The notes under the pieces were generated by a model, which saw nothing but the letters and a program-made list of their open reading frames with translations, was not told where the DNA came from and did no database searches. A DNA stretch of 64,000 bases. It comes from Zea mays. Its lineage: Eukaryota > Streptophyta > Magnoliopsida > Poales > Poaceae. Below, in pieces: positions 34,905 through 44,821 of the stretch (positions are counted from its first letter, which is position 1; the number at the start of each line of letters is the position of its first letter). The stretch is taken from contig NC_050101.1 of assembly GCF_902167145.1 (NCBI RefSeq), positions 128,184,990-128,248,989 of the forward strand, given 5' to 3'. The translations under genes and the position numbers were made by a program.

Positions 34905-35394
34905 ATTGGTTTGAATATATGGACAAGACCAGGGAAATAATTATGCATAAATATGATCAGAATAGAGGATGAAGTGATTAAGAGGATTGGTCAAGCCAAA
35001 GTGAATAAGATATGAGGAATCGTGAATTGGCTTGACCATATTACTATTAGTCCATATATGCTTCTATGAGAATCAAACTAGAGCTTGATTGATCTTAGCA
35101 TTTATATCTAGATGACATTCAAGTAAGGTTCACAATATTGAAGAAATGATTCTCTCAATGGATGCTCAATATGATGTGACTCAAGAATGGCTTGATAGGG
35201 TGAAGATAGCAAGGAAAGGGCTTTGAGAGACTAAGCAAAGGTGAAGGCCAAGCGATGGTTTGTGGACCAAGATACCATGGCTATGGTGAAGAAGAGAGTA
35301 CTTGCACTAAGTCGATGAACTAATCAGCTATGAAGAGTTATATTGTGTTGATGCATCAGTAAGGTGACTTGAAGCCATGAGTTGAGCTCATATA
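34905..35394 (+). repeat. Flank duplication, left copy (490 bp)
   Basis: Matches 39236-39725 along its whole length with one difference seen (C versus T in GACAAGAC(C/T)AGGG). It is C2 sequence. It should lie only to the right of the zeon insertion, yet also appears on its left. Confidence 0.9.
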
Positions 35395-36061
35395 GATTGT
35401 GTTAAGAAATTAAAGGCTAGCTTCGCCAAGGTCGGCGCATTCTCAAGTGAGGAAAACTTTTCAAAAGGCAATCCCGAAGGTGTCATCGAATGGATTGACC
35501 ACGAAGCTGAAGCCTTCGAAGAAATTTTAAATAGCCGAGGAGATATATGTGCCTTCTCTGGCGCCAGAGGGATTGCCACCATCTTAGAGAAGAAGGGCTG
35601 CGAACATGTGAAAATTTTAGCACAGTCCGAAGCTGGTCTATCCTTTGAAGATGCAAGAGATCCTTCGGCCGAAGCTAGTATAATTGGTGGAAAATTTTTT
35701 ACCGATATCTGGGATAATGGTGGCCGAGAAATGGCCGGAGAAATTATCCGAAGAAGTGAAAAGGGCATTCACGATGCTAGAGAAGTAGCTGAGACTGCTG
35801 AAAAGAGCACAGAGGCCGAAGGTCAATTAGGTACTAACTAATAGTTTTTATTGTGTTGTATTCTTTAGGCTTTAAGATTTGTTTGCGATTTGTAATAGCA
35901 ATGTAGCCGTATCCTGTGTTGCTTCAGATCCGACTAAAGCGTCTTCGGGCCCTCAGCCGAAGGGAGACGACGAAATTAAAAAGATGGCTGAAGATATTAT
36001 GGACGAAGTCGTCAACCGGCTCCTGAACGAGGCTGCAGAAGTCGTTTTGAGAGAAGATTAA
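35395..36061 (+). pseudogene. Antisense gene of the zeon element, 3' part
   Basis: Truncated at its 5' side within exon 2. The reading begins DCVKKLKASFAKVGAFS, aligning with NCIGRLKKIFYSVGASS of the cinful-type protein, and keeps the motif GDICAFSGARG (GDFCAWVASRG there). A GT-AG intron 35831-35927 joins in frame to a last exon 35928-36061 that encodes about 44 residues ending RLLNEAAEVVLRED. The last exon is thus different from, and longer than, the acidic octapeptide of the cinful-type gene. No stop occurs in the retained part. Function unknown. Confidence 0.75.
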
Positions 36062-36991
36062 TTATTTTTGTAAAAACTTCTGAAATGTAATAAAGTGTAA
36101 CATTTTGTAACCCCAAATGTAATATGCCTACTTTTGTTACTCAATTCTTTACGATGCATGAAACTTTATACGTACCGCTTTTGAGTCTTTGACGAAAAAA
36201 CACCTTCCCTTCTTTTCATGCGCCGTGAAGAAGAATTTTTCTTTGTCACAACAATATCCAATATTCTGATGAATAATATCCAGGCTTCGTGTAAATATTT
36301 TCCGAAGCTACACTTCCGAAGATTAATGACTTATCTTTTTGTGACTATGATTTCTCCCTTTTTTCAAAGCATTCTTCTGTAAATTGATAATGTGTCCACC
36401 TCTTGTGCCATGTGCAAAATGATGTATGATGCTTATGCTATGCGAAATGATGCGATGATGTTATGTCATGTGAAATGATGTTTGTTCCGAAGATACATTC
36501 GTATCCCTGCAATAAAACACAATCTTTTATAAGCCTCCCTTAGGAGCTTCTTCGCCTTTTACTTCAGCGGAATCAGCGTTTATTTTTCGCTGTAAGCCTC
36601 CCTTAGGAGCTTCTTCGCCTTTTACTTTCAGCGGTATTCGCGTTGACTTTTCGCGCTTCGCCTTTTACTTAGGCGGTATCAGCGTTGACTTTTCGCTGTA
36701 TGCTCTGCATTCCCTTTGGAACGACTTTGGAGCAGAAAACTTACACTGCGCTCCCTTTGGAACGACTTTTTGTGACTTCAGCAACTTACTCTGCGTTCCT
36801 TAGAACGACTTTTTGTTGCTTCGAAGAATTTTCGATAGTTCGAAGGTCCTCTTTGTTATCATAAGCCTGTGAGGAAAATATATTTTCCTTGTAGGATTTC
36901 AACGAAACTAATTACATGAAATCTAAACAATGTCCTTTATTACAGAAGATAAAACTGAATGAAAAAGATCGCTATTAAGGTAGGATATTTG
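36062..36991. repeat. Zeon spacer with tandem repeats
   Basis: No gene. Between the convergent antisense gene and gag. From about 36530 to 36830 it repeats CTTCGCCTTTTACTT, CAGCGTTGACTTTTCGCTGT and GGAACGACTTT words, the same unit as at 5590-5860 in the cinful-type element. The conserved position in both elements suggests a role in 3' ends. Confidence 0.65.
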
Positions 36992-38509
36992 TCAATAGAT
37001 GTGCTTTGACTCTGGCACAGTGCTATTGACTGTACGAGCTTCGGACTGCTCTCTGAAGTCCCTCTGGTGTGGAGCATACTGGCTCCCTTCTGGCTGCTGG
37101 CCTTGTTGCAACGGAGGTGGAGGCGGAGGCTGTTGCCAAGAAGCTTGAGGCTGACTCGCCGAAGCAACAGAAACTGCAGGATGATTGCCCACATATTCTG
37201 GAATGTAGGGCGAATGATACGAAGCTGTATGCATGACTTGCTTCGGCTGAGCTTGTTGTGCTGCTGCTTCAGCTATTTCCTTTTGCTTCTGAATAGTAAC
37301 ATGGCACATCCTGGTAGTATGGCCTTTGTTCTCACCGCAGAATAAGCAAAAGATTCTTCTCGGTTGGTCTCCAAATCTTCCTCCAAAGCCCCTGGCGCCT
37401 CTGCCTCTTGGAGCTGGTGGTCGGAAGGAGCTTTGCTGTTGCCCCGAAGCCTGTGAGGAGCATTGTGGCCTTTGCTGCTGGCTTCCTCTGTCATCATTTT
37501 GTGTAGAGTTATGAATTGATCTCACGTGCCTCGGGTAGAATCTCCCTCCGAAGCCCCTGGTCATTTCAGAAAACCTGAAAGCCTCCTCCCTTCTTTGGCG
37601 AAAATCATTATCGGCCCGTATGTACTCATCCATCTTCTGGAGAAGCTTCTCCAAAGTTTGAGGAGGCTTCCTGGCGAAGTACTGAGCTGACGGACCTGGC
37701 CGAAGCCCCTTGATCATGGCCTCGATGACAATTTCATTGGGCACCGTTGGTGCCTGTGCCCTCAAACGCAAGAACCTTCGGACATACACCTAAAGGTATT
37801 CTTCATGATCCTGAGTGCACTGGAACAGAGCCTGAGCAGTGACCGGCTTTGTCTGAAATCCTTGAAAGCTAGTTAACAACAAATCCTTCAGCTTCTGCCA
37901 TGAAGTGATCATTCCTGGTCGAAGGGAGGAATACCAGGTTTGAGCAACACTTCTGACAGCCATAACGAAAGATTTGGCCATAACTGAAGCATTGCCACCA
38001 TACGAAGACACTGTTGCTTCATAGCTCATCAAAAACTGCTTCGAGTCTGAGTGGCCATCGAATACGGGGAGCTGAGGCGGCTTGTAGGATGGAGGCCAAG
38101 GTGTAGCCTGCAGCTCAGCGGACAAGGGAGAAGCATCATCAAAAACAAAATTCCCATGATGGAAATTGTCATACCAGTCATCTTCGTTGGGGAAACCCTC
38201 CTGATGAAGGTCTTGATGCTGAGGCCTTCGGTGTTGCTCATCCTGAGCAAGATGACGAACTTCTTCAGAGGCTTCATCTATCTGCCTCTGCAGTTCAGCT
38301 AGCCTGGCCATCTTTTCTTTCTTCCTCTGTACTTGTTGATGAAGCATCTCCATATCTCTGATTTCTTGATCTATCTCGTCCTCTGGTGGTGTCGGACTGA
38401 CAGCCTTCCTTTTCTGGCTTCGGGCCTCCCGCAGGGAGACTGTCTCCTGATTGTGGTCCAGTGGTTGCAGAGCTGCAGCCCCAGTCGCCGAAGCCTTCTT
38501 CGGCGCCAT
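36992..38509 (-). pseudogene. gag: Zeon gag with one nonsense codon
   Basis: ATG 38509 to stop at 36992, one frame interrupted only by TAG at 37790-37792. The product would be about 505 aa: a basic N-terminus, a Gln/Glu coiled coil near residues 45-90, the capsid-like core (PQLPVFDGHSDSKQFLMSYE), then after the stop VRRFLRLRAQ and a CCHC zinc knuckle CLFCGENKGHTTRMC, ending in a Gln/Pro-rich tail. The stop lies where the consensus is probably Gln (CAG), a single C-to-T change. Such a protein would supply capsid for virus-like particles. It may be readable only as two fragments or by readthrough. Confidence 0.85.
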
Positions 38510-38565
38510 AACGAAGGTTTATGACCGCCGAAGGTGTTCAAAAAACTGAGAGTGGAAGTGAGTTC

Positions 38566-38583
38566 ACCGGAGGTGGGCGCCAA
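38566..38583 (-). promoter_or_regulatory. Primer binding site of the zeon element
   Basis: TTGGCGCCCACCTCCGGT, identical to the site at 10010-10027. Confidence 0.85.
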
Positions 38584-39235
38584 TGTTGGGGACTTGTTCT
38601 CAAGTGCTATGAGTTAAGAACAAGGCAACATAGAAAGATGTTAATCGTTAAAGTCCTTCGTCCTCCGAAGCATTATTTCCCTTGGGATGTAATGGCTTAC
38701 GGACGAAGGTTACGAAGGGCGTACCTTCACAAATTCGTCAATCAATGACGAAGGATGAAATATAAAGAATGTAAAAGACAATATGAACAATCATATATTA
38801 TTATTGGGCATAAACAAAAACATCGTTGAATTACAAGTGTACCTTCAATCGGAAGGAGATGACAATACAAGCGTGACGCAAAAAGCGAATGCCAAGTCAG
38901 CGTGAACAGTACGGGGGTACTGTTCACCTATTTATAGGCACGGGGTACAACCCATACAAAATTACATTCATGCCCTTTACATTTGATAATAATTCTATAG
39001 TAATCTATCGAGGTCTGAATAGCCTTTTCATCTTTAAGTCGGTTTCATTTTCTGCAACCACGCCGAAGCTCTTCTGCAAACATCTTCGGCGTTGTATCAA
39101 GACCTTCGTGTTATCCTGATCTTCTTCTGCCGTGATACCGACTTGAGTTCGAAGGTACCTGCTCACACATTATACTTCCAGAAATACTGTTAAATCCTGT
39201 TTTTGAGGACCTTCGGATGCCGAAGGTCCCCAACA
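38584..39235 (-). repeat. 5' LTR of the zeon element
   Basis: 652 bp, TGTTGGGG...CCCCAACA, the length and sequence I associate with zeon-1. The TATA motif is at 38929-38937 and the inverted repeat GTGAACAGTAC/GTACTGTTCAC at 38902-38927 (both minus strand). Right flank ATTGG (39236-39240) also begins the left duplicated copy at 34905. Confidence 0.9.
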
Positions 39236-39725
39236 ATTGGTTTGAATATATGGACAAGACTAGGGAAATAATTATGCATAAATATGATCAGAATAGAGGA
39301 TGAAGTGATTAAGAGGATTGGTCAAGCCAAAGTGAATAAGATATGAGGAATCGTGAATTGGCTTGACCATATTACTATTAGTCCATATATGCTTCTATGA
39401 GAATCAAACTAGAGCTTGATTGATCTTAGCATTTATATCTAGATGACATTCAAGTAAGGTTCACAATATTGAAGAAATGATTCTCTCAATGGATGCTCAA
39501 TATGATGTGACTCAAGAATGGCTTGATAGGGTGAAGATAGCAAGGAAAGGGCTTTGAGAGACTAAGCAAAGGTGAAGGCCAAGCGATGGTTTGTGGACCA
39601 AGATACCATGGCTATGGTGAAGAAGAGAGTACTTGCACTAAGTCGATGAACTAATCAGCTATGAAGAGTTATATTGTGTTGATGCATCAGTAAGGTGACT
39701 TGAAGCCATGAGTTGAGCTCATATA
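39236..39725 (+). repeat. Flank duplication, right copy (490 bp)
   Basis: Partner of 34905-35394. It continues naturally into C2 sequence at 39726, so this copy is in its original place. Confidence 0.9.
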
Positions 39726-41062
39726 TGGTGAAATGGTTCAATTCAGAGGCTTGATTTGTGTTTGCTTCAAAATGTGAGACAAAGATATTTGTGATCCTTA
39801 TGAAGCAACACCATAGAGAAATCACACATGAGATACCAATGACTCAAGGAGTTTACTTAATTATATTTTATTTAACTTGAGTATAGGAATCGTCGTACTA
39901 TCAAGGGGGGTCCAAAAAGAAGGTTGGTGTTGGTACTAAAGCTCAAAATCCTTGATCCAAAACTTCTATTTTACCGTTGTTAATCCTTAGTGGAAGTATG
40001 TAGTACAATATTTTTAAGTTATCTTGGCCAAAATTGCTCTCTGGAAAATACTGGTTCAGCCGGGATTCAGACTGGTTCAGCCGTGATTGAAATACCGGCT
40101 CAGCCGATTTCAGACCCGGCTCAGCCGGTTTTCCCTCTAGTCCACTCTGCTACTCAGTTTGTGGGTCGACCAGTTTCTACTCTGTTAGATACCGGCTCAA
40201 CCGGTTTTAATACCAGCTCAGCCGGTATTTGAGTAGAAATGTCAAACAGTCAGCTACCTTTTGGGGGCTCCTATATATACTCACTCCTATCTCTCTCCAC
40301 ACAATAGCATGCACAAAAATCCATTTCTAACTTGAGAAACACTCCCCACTCTCTCTCACACACCTCTTGCATCTTCCTTTTCAAATCTTTGGAGAGAAAT
40401 CTTTTAGTGAGATTGAAGAGATGAGGTTTTTGTGCTTCATTTCTAAATCCTTCTTACTCTTCTTGATTTGAGCTTTGGTACTACATCGAGTTATTTGTGG
40501 ATTCATTACTCTTGGAGCTTCTAGCCCCTAGACGACTAGGTGTCGCTTATGAGTCGCCAAATCTTGTGGAAGACCAAAAGAAAGTTTGTACTACCCGCTC
40601 GTGTGAGCAAAGATTAGTGTATGGGCTTGACATTTGTGGTCGGCGAAGGGAGGATTAGGGTTGAAAAAGATCTGGCTCTTTGTGGGTGGCTTAACGAGGA
40701 AGTAGGGAACCTTTGTGGTGTGACCGAACCTCGGGATAAATCTTGTGTCTCTTGTGTTCTTGCTCATTGTGTTTGTTCGTATTCTTTGTTCTCTCACCAT
40801 TCTGGGGAAGAATTGTTCATATCGTTTTGGTATGTGGATTTTGAGAAGAGCCCTTCTCAGATCTACTACTTTGAACCCTGTGGATCATCTAGGACATCCC
40901 ATTTGTAAAGTTAACTGGGTGAATTTCGAGATCATTTCAGTTTTATATCTCATTCTTTAGTTGAGCTCGTGCAATCCGGTTGATCCGGTTTTACCTAGTT
41001 CGTTTCTAGTTTTTGTTGAATTTTTCTTCTTCTTGCCTATTCACCCCCTCTAGGCAACTTTC
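39726..41062 (+). repeat. 3' LTR region of Sirevirus C2
   Basis: Ends CTAGGCAACTTTCA at 41062. TATA motif CTATATATAC at 40271-40280. Upstream, 40045-40230 holds several copies of the palindrome-like word CCGGCTCAGCCGG and variants, comparable in place and kind to the CCGGACTGTCCGG repeats of the Ji-like LTR. No primer site follows, so it is the 3' LTR. Its start is not resolved; no gene inside. Confidence 0.6.
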
Positions 41063-41134
41063 AAAAAAAAAGAAAAGAGAAAGAGAATTGACCCTTCAAC
41101 TTACACAACTTTCAAGAAACAATCGATTTTTTTT

Positions 41135-42770
41135 CAAGTACCTCCCATATTGGAAGGATATGGAAATTTGCCATAGCATTGATTTGATGCATGTAACAAA
41201 GAATGTTTTTGACAACATAATTAGAACCTTGCTGGGCATGCCGAGTAAGACAAAGGACAGACTTAAATCACGCAAGGACCTAGTAGATCTTCAAATCAGA
41301 TCGAAACTTCATCCAGTGGATTGTGGCAAAGGGAAGCCTCACCTCCCCAGCTAGCTACAACTTGACTGTTAAGGAGAAAACAAAAAATTGCAAATTTTTG
41401 CATGGGGTCAAAGTGCCCATAGGTTTCTCATCCAGTATCAGCAAACTAGTTAGGATGAAGGACTTCTCTCTATTTGGCTACAACTCTCATGACTGACATG
41501 TGATGATAATGGTGTTGCTCCCAATTGCGGCAAGTGCCCTCAAAACAGAGCATGTCAAAGTTGTCATCACACGTTTGTGTTACATTTTCAATGCGATGTC
41601 ACAAAAAGTAATATCTTTGAAAAACTTGGACTATCTGAAGGCATACATCATTGAGACTATGTGCAAGCTTGAAATGTGTTTTCCTCTATCATTTTTTGAT
41701 ATGCAAGTACACCTAATCATACATCTCGTGGATTAGATAAAAATATTAGGGCCACTATATTTACATCATATGTTTCAGTTGGAACAATATCTAGGAGTAT
41801 TAAAAGGTTATGTGTGAAATCACGCTCACCTAGAGGGTTCAATCATGGAGGGATGCACTATAGAAGAAGTGATTGAGAGTTGTATAGATTACATCAGAGA
41901 CGAAACAATGATAGATGTGCATGTACCTAAACATGAGGGTAAACTATATGGGAGAGGGAGAATGGACAGGAAAAATTTTCACGTTGAGTATTACAAGCTA
42001 GTACATTGTGCTGATGGAAGTGTACTACAACATCTCGCGATAGCCGAGCCTTACATCGAGGAACACCTGGATGAGCTTCGCAAAGAAAATCAGAACCATA
42101 CAAAGGATTGGATCATGAGGGAGCACAAACATCGTTTTAGCGTAAGATTGATGGACAAAAACATCCAATGTGTAAACTCTTTGGAAGAGAAAACAATGAA
42201 GATTTTTGGCTTCTGGGCCATTGTGTTTAGTGACATCATGGCAAGCATATGACATAAATGGGTACACATTCCACACTAAATCAAAAGACATGAAAAGTGT
42301 CGCGCAAAATAACGATGTTCGTATCAATGATTTTGACCTACAAGGACAGATGACCACATATTTTAAATTCATAGTTGAAATATGGGAACTTGATTATGGT
42401 CCAAGCATGAAAATATCCTTATTTAAGTGTCAATGGGTACAACATCTCGGGGGGGGGGGGGGGGACAGTGGATAACTACTGACTCACACTAGTAGACTTA
42501 AAGAAAGTAGGATATAAAGATGACCCATGGGTTCTCGCTGAATGTGTTGCACAAGTGTTCTATGTACTCGATCCAGCAAAAGAGAAGATGCATGTAGTTA
42601 TTTCTGGAAAGCAAAAAAATGTTGGAGTTGAGAATGTGGGAGACAGAGATGAGGAATACAATAAGTATGAAGAGATGTCCGTTTTTAATGGTCCAAACAG
42701 AATCAAGCGTGTGGAAAAGAAAATTGATAAGAACTTAAAGACATACATGAGGAAAAATAGTAGTTCATGA
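41135..42770 (+). pseudogene. CACTA (En/Spm) TNP2-type transposase, 3' half
   Basis: Translation shows LPYWKDMEICHSIDLMHVTK then KTKDRLKSRKDL, the TNP2 transposase core end; MKDFSLFGYNSHDCHVM; a DUF4218-like part with EEVIESCIDYIRDE and HLAIAEPYIEEH; and a DUF4216-like part (DINGYTFHTKSKD, DDPWVLAECVAQVFYVLDP) ending at 42768. Several stops and frame changes break it, and the N-terminal half is missing. Left of it lies the end of C2, which seems inserted in this CACTA. A run of about 15 G at 42450-42465 interrupts the frame. Confidence 0.85.
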
Positions 42771-42899
42771 AAAATTGTATGAATCAAAATGTATTTGGCA
42801 TGTATGATCGACTATGCATTGCGGTTACCAATTAATTTAAAATCTCTCTATTTATCTATGTGTGCTATTTAAATTCATTTAAATTGCATTTGGCATATT

Positions 42900-43169
42900 T
42901 TGTTAAAAAATATTAGTATGGTAATTAAATCACAATCGGGTTTGATTGAGAACCGCTTGTGATATGAATCGCGCATCACATGCGATTTTCTTCTTTCAGG
43001 CTATTTGTGATACGAATCGAGCACCACAAGCATTTTTCTTTTGGGCCGCTTGTGATACGAATACATCACAAGCAGTCCGAATAGACCAGGACATCATAGG
43101 CGGTTTTCTATGCGAACCACCTGTGTTTTAAAAAGCCTACCGCTTGTGTAGAGCCAAATTGTAGTAGTG
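42900..43169 (+). mobile_element. CACTA right terminus with subterminal repeats
   Basis: Ends in TTTGGCTCTACACAAGCGG-type sequence inverted, terminating GTAGTAGTG at 43169; the inverse begins CACTACTACAA, the CACTA hallmark. Subterminal words CGCTTGTGATACGAAT repeat four to five times. The flank TGT (43170-43172) may be half of the 3-bp duplication. C1 integrase sequence resumes at once. No left terminus was found. Confidence 0.85.
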
Positions 43170-43757
43170 TGTGCAACATGTCAAGCAGGTTGTAACAAGT
43201 CATCCAAGTAATGATGTAATGATGACATTAAGACATTGGAGCTTCTTCATATGGATCTCTTCGGACTCGTTGCTTATCTTAGCATCGGGGGAAGTAAGTA
43301 TGGTCTCGTTATAGTTGATGACTATTCCCACTTTACCTGGGTATTCTTTTTGCAAGATAAATCTAAAACCCGAGAAACTTTCAACAAGCGCATCTTAAGA
43401 TGGGCTCAAATGGAGTTTGAGTTGGGAGTCAAAAAGATAAGGAACAACAATGGTTTTGAGTTCAAGAACCTTCAAGTGAAGGAATACCTTGAGGAGGAAG
43501 GCATCAAGCATGACTTCTCCGCCCCCTACACACCACAACAAAATGGTGTGATGGAAAGGAAGAACAGAATGCTTGTCAACATGGTGAGAACAATGCTAGG
43601 AGAGTATAAGACACCTGATTGGTTTTGGGCAGAAGCTATGAACACAACTTTCCATGCCATAAACCGACTCTATCTACATCGCCTCCTCAAGAAGACTGCA
43701 TACGAGCTTGTAACCAATGACAAACCAAATGTATATTACTTTCGTGTATTTCGGAGC
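43170..43757 (+). pseudogene. pol: Sirevirus C1 integrase fragment
   Basis: Resumes with TCQAG, then ELLHMDLFG and IVDDYSHFTWVFF. The region of the second catalytic residue reads RNNNGFEFKN where the family has RSDNGTEFKN, so the catalytic Asp is Asn. PQQNGVMERKN keeps the Glu. It ends YYFRVF at the insertion of the Ji-like element; the same coding sequence continues at 54480. Confidence 0.85.
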
Positions 43758-44821
43758 TGAAAGTCACCTAGAGGGGGGTGAATAGGCAAATCTGAAATTT
43801 ATAAACTTTAAGAACAACTACAAGCCGGGGTTAGCGTTAGAAATAAAGTCAAGTCCGAAAGAGAGGGCGAAAACAAATCACAAACGAATAAGAGCGGATG
43901 ACACAGTGATTTGTTTTACTGAGGTTCGGTTCTTGCAAACCTACTCCCCGTTGAGGTGGTCACAAAGACCGGGTCTCTTTCAACCCTTTCCCTCTCTCAA
44001 ACGGTCACCTAGACCGAGTGAGTTTCCTTCCTTGATTTCCTAGGTCACTTAGACCCCGCAAGGACCACCACACAATTGGTGTCTCTTGCTTTGCTTACAA
44101 GGCTTTGAGAGTAAGAATGAGAGAAAGAAGAAAGCCAACCAAGCAACAAGAACAACAAAAGAACACAAGCCGATCTTCTCACAAGTCCTAAAAACTAGAG
44201 TTGAATTGTGGACTTTGATTTGATCGGAGGCTTTGATTTGTGTCTTGGAGTGTTGTGTATTGCTCTTGTATTGAATGAGGAGTAGTGAATGCTTGGGTGC
44301 CTTGAAGAGTGGTGGTTGGGGGTATTTATAGCCCCAACCACCAAAATGGCCGTTGGGGAACTCTGCTGTCGATGGGCGCACCAGACAGTCCGGTGCGCCA
44401 CCGGACACTGTCCGGTGCGCCAGCCACGTCACCCAACCGTTAGGGTTCGACCGTTGGAGCTTCTGACATGTGGGCCACCGGACAGTCCGGTGGTGCACCG
44501 GACAGGTCCTGTTCACTGTCTGGTGCGCCATCTGCGCCTGCTCGTGACGTGGCTGGCGCACCAGACAGTGTTCGGTGGAGCACCGGACTGTCCGGTGCGC
44601 CCATCGACAGCAGAGTTCCCCAACGGCCATTTTGGTGGTTGGGGCTATAAATACCCCCAACCACCACTCTTCAAGGCACCCAAGCATTCACTACTCCTCA
44701 TTCAATACAAGAGCAATACACAACACTCCAAGACACAAATCAAAGCCTCCGATCAAATCAAAGTCCACAATTCAACTCTAGTTTTTAGGACTTGTGAATG
44801 CTTGGGTGCCTTGAAGAGTGG
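43758..44821 (-). repeat. Rearranged 3' LTR of the Ji-like element
   Basis: 43758 to about 44541 aligns with 53278 to about 54060 of the 5' LTR. The remaining 410 bp of LTR are absent. Instead an inverted copy of 44179-44433 lies at 44544-44797, followed by a 26-bp forward copy of 44287-44312 at 44796-44821. TATA motifs of the two arms (near 44325, minus; near 44647, plus) point away from each other. The long open frames here are reading through the repeat and are not genes. Confidence 0.88.

Larger units (their letters stand above)
35395..39235 (-). mobile_element. Truncated zeon-type Gypsy element
   Basis: Retains 5' LTR (38584-39235), primer site, gag (38509-36992), a repeat-bearing spacer and the end of the antisense gene. 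The 3' LTR and the first part of the antisense gene are missing. It has no pol, as described for zeon, a non-autonomous partner of cinful. The left break at 35394/35395 joins directly to a duplicated piece of C2. Confidence 0.85.
31640..41062 (+). mobile_element. Degenerate non-autonomous Sirevirus C2, interrupted
   Basis: Begins with a gag end (VWVPKALTTNLKGPNSNWVP) and protease-like SSSWVLDNGYTNHIW at about 31700-31860, then non-coding sequence with the Sirevirus-type words GAGGGGGAGTTTAGC (33148) and GGGGGAGAATGG (33768). It ends in a plus-strand LTR terminus CCCCCTCTAGGCAACTTTCA at 41062. No RT or integrase is present. A truncated zeon element (35395-39235) with a duplicated flank lies inside. 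Its 5' LTR is missing and the start of its 3' LTR is not resolved. From 31870 to 34900 I see no gene. Confidence 0.55.

Noticed and set aside
39990..40232. 80-codon ORF with repeated Gly/Ser/Ile
   Set aside because: Translation of the CCGGCTCAGCCGG array in the C2 LTR.
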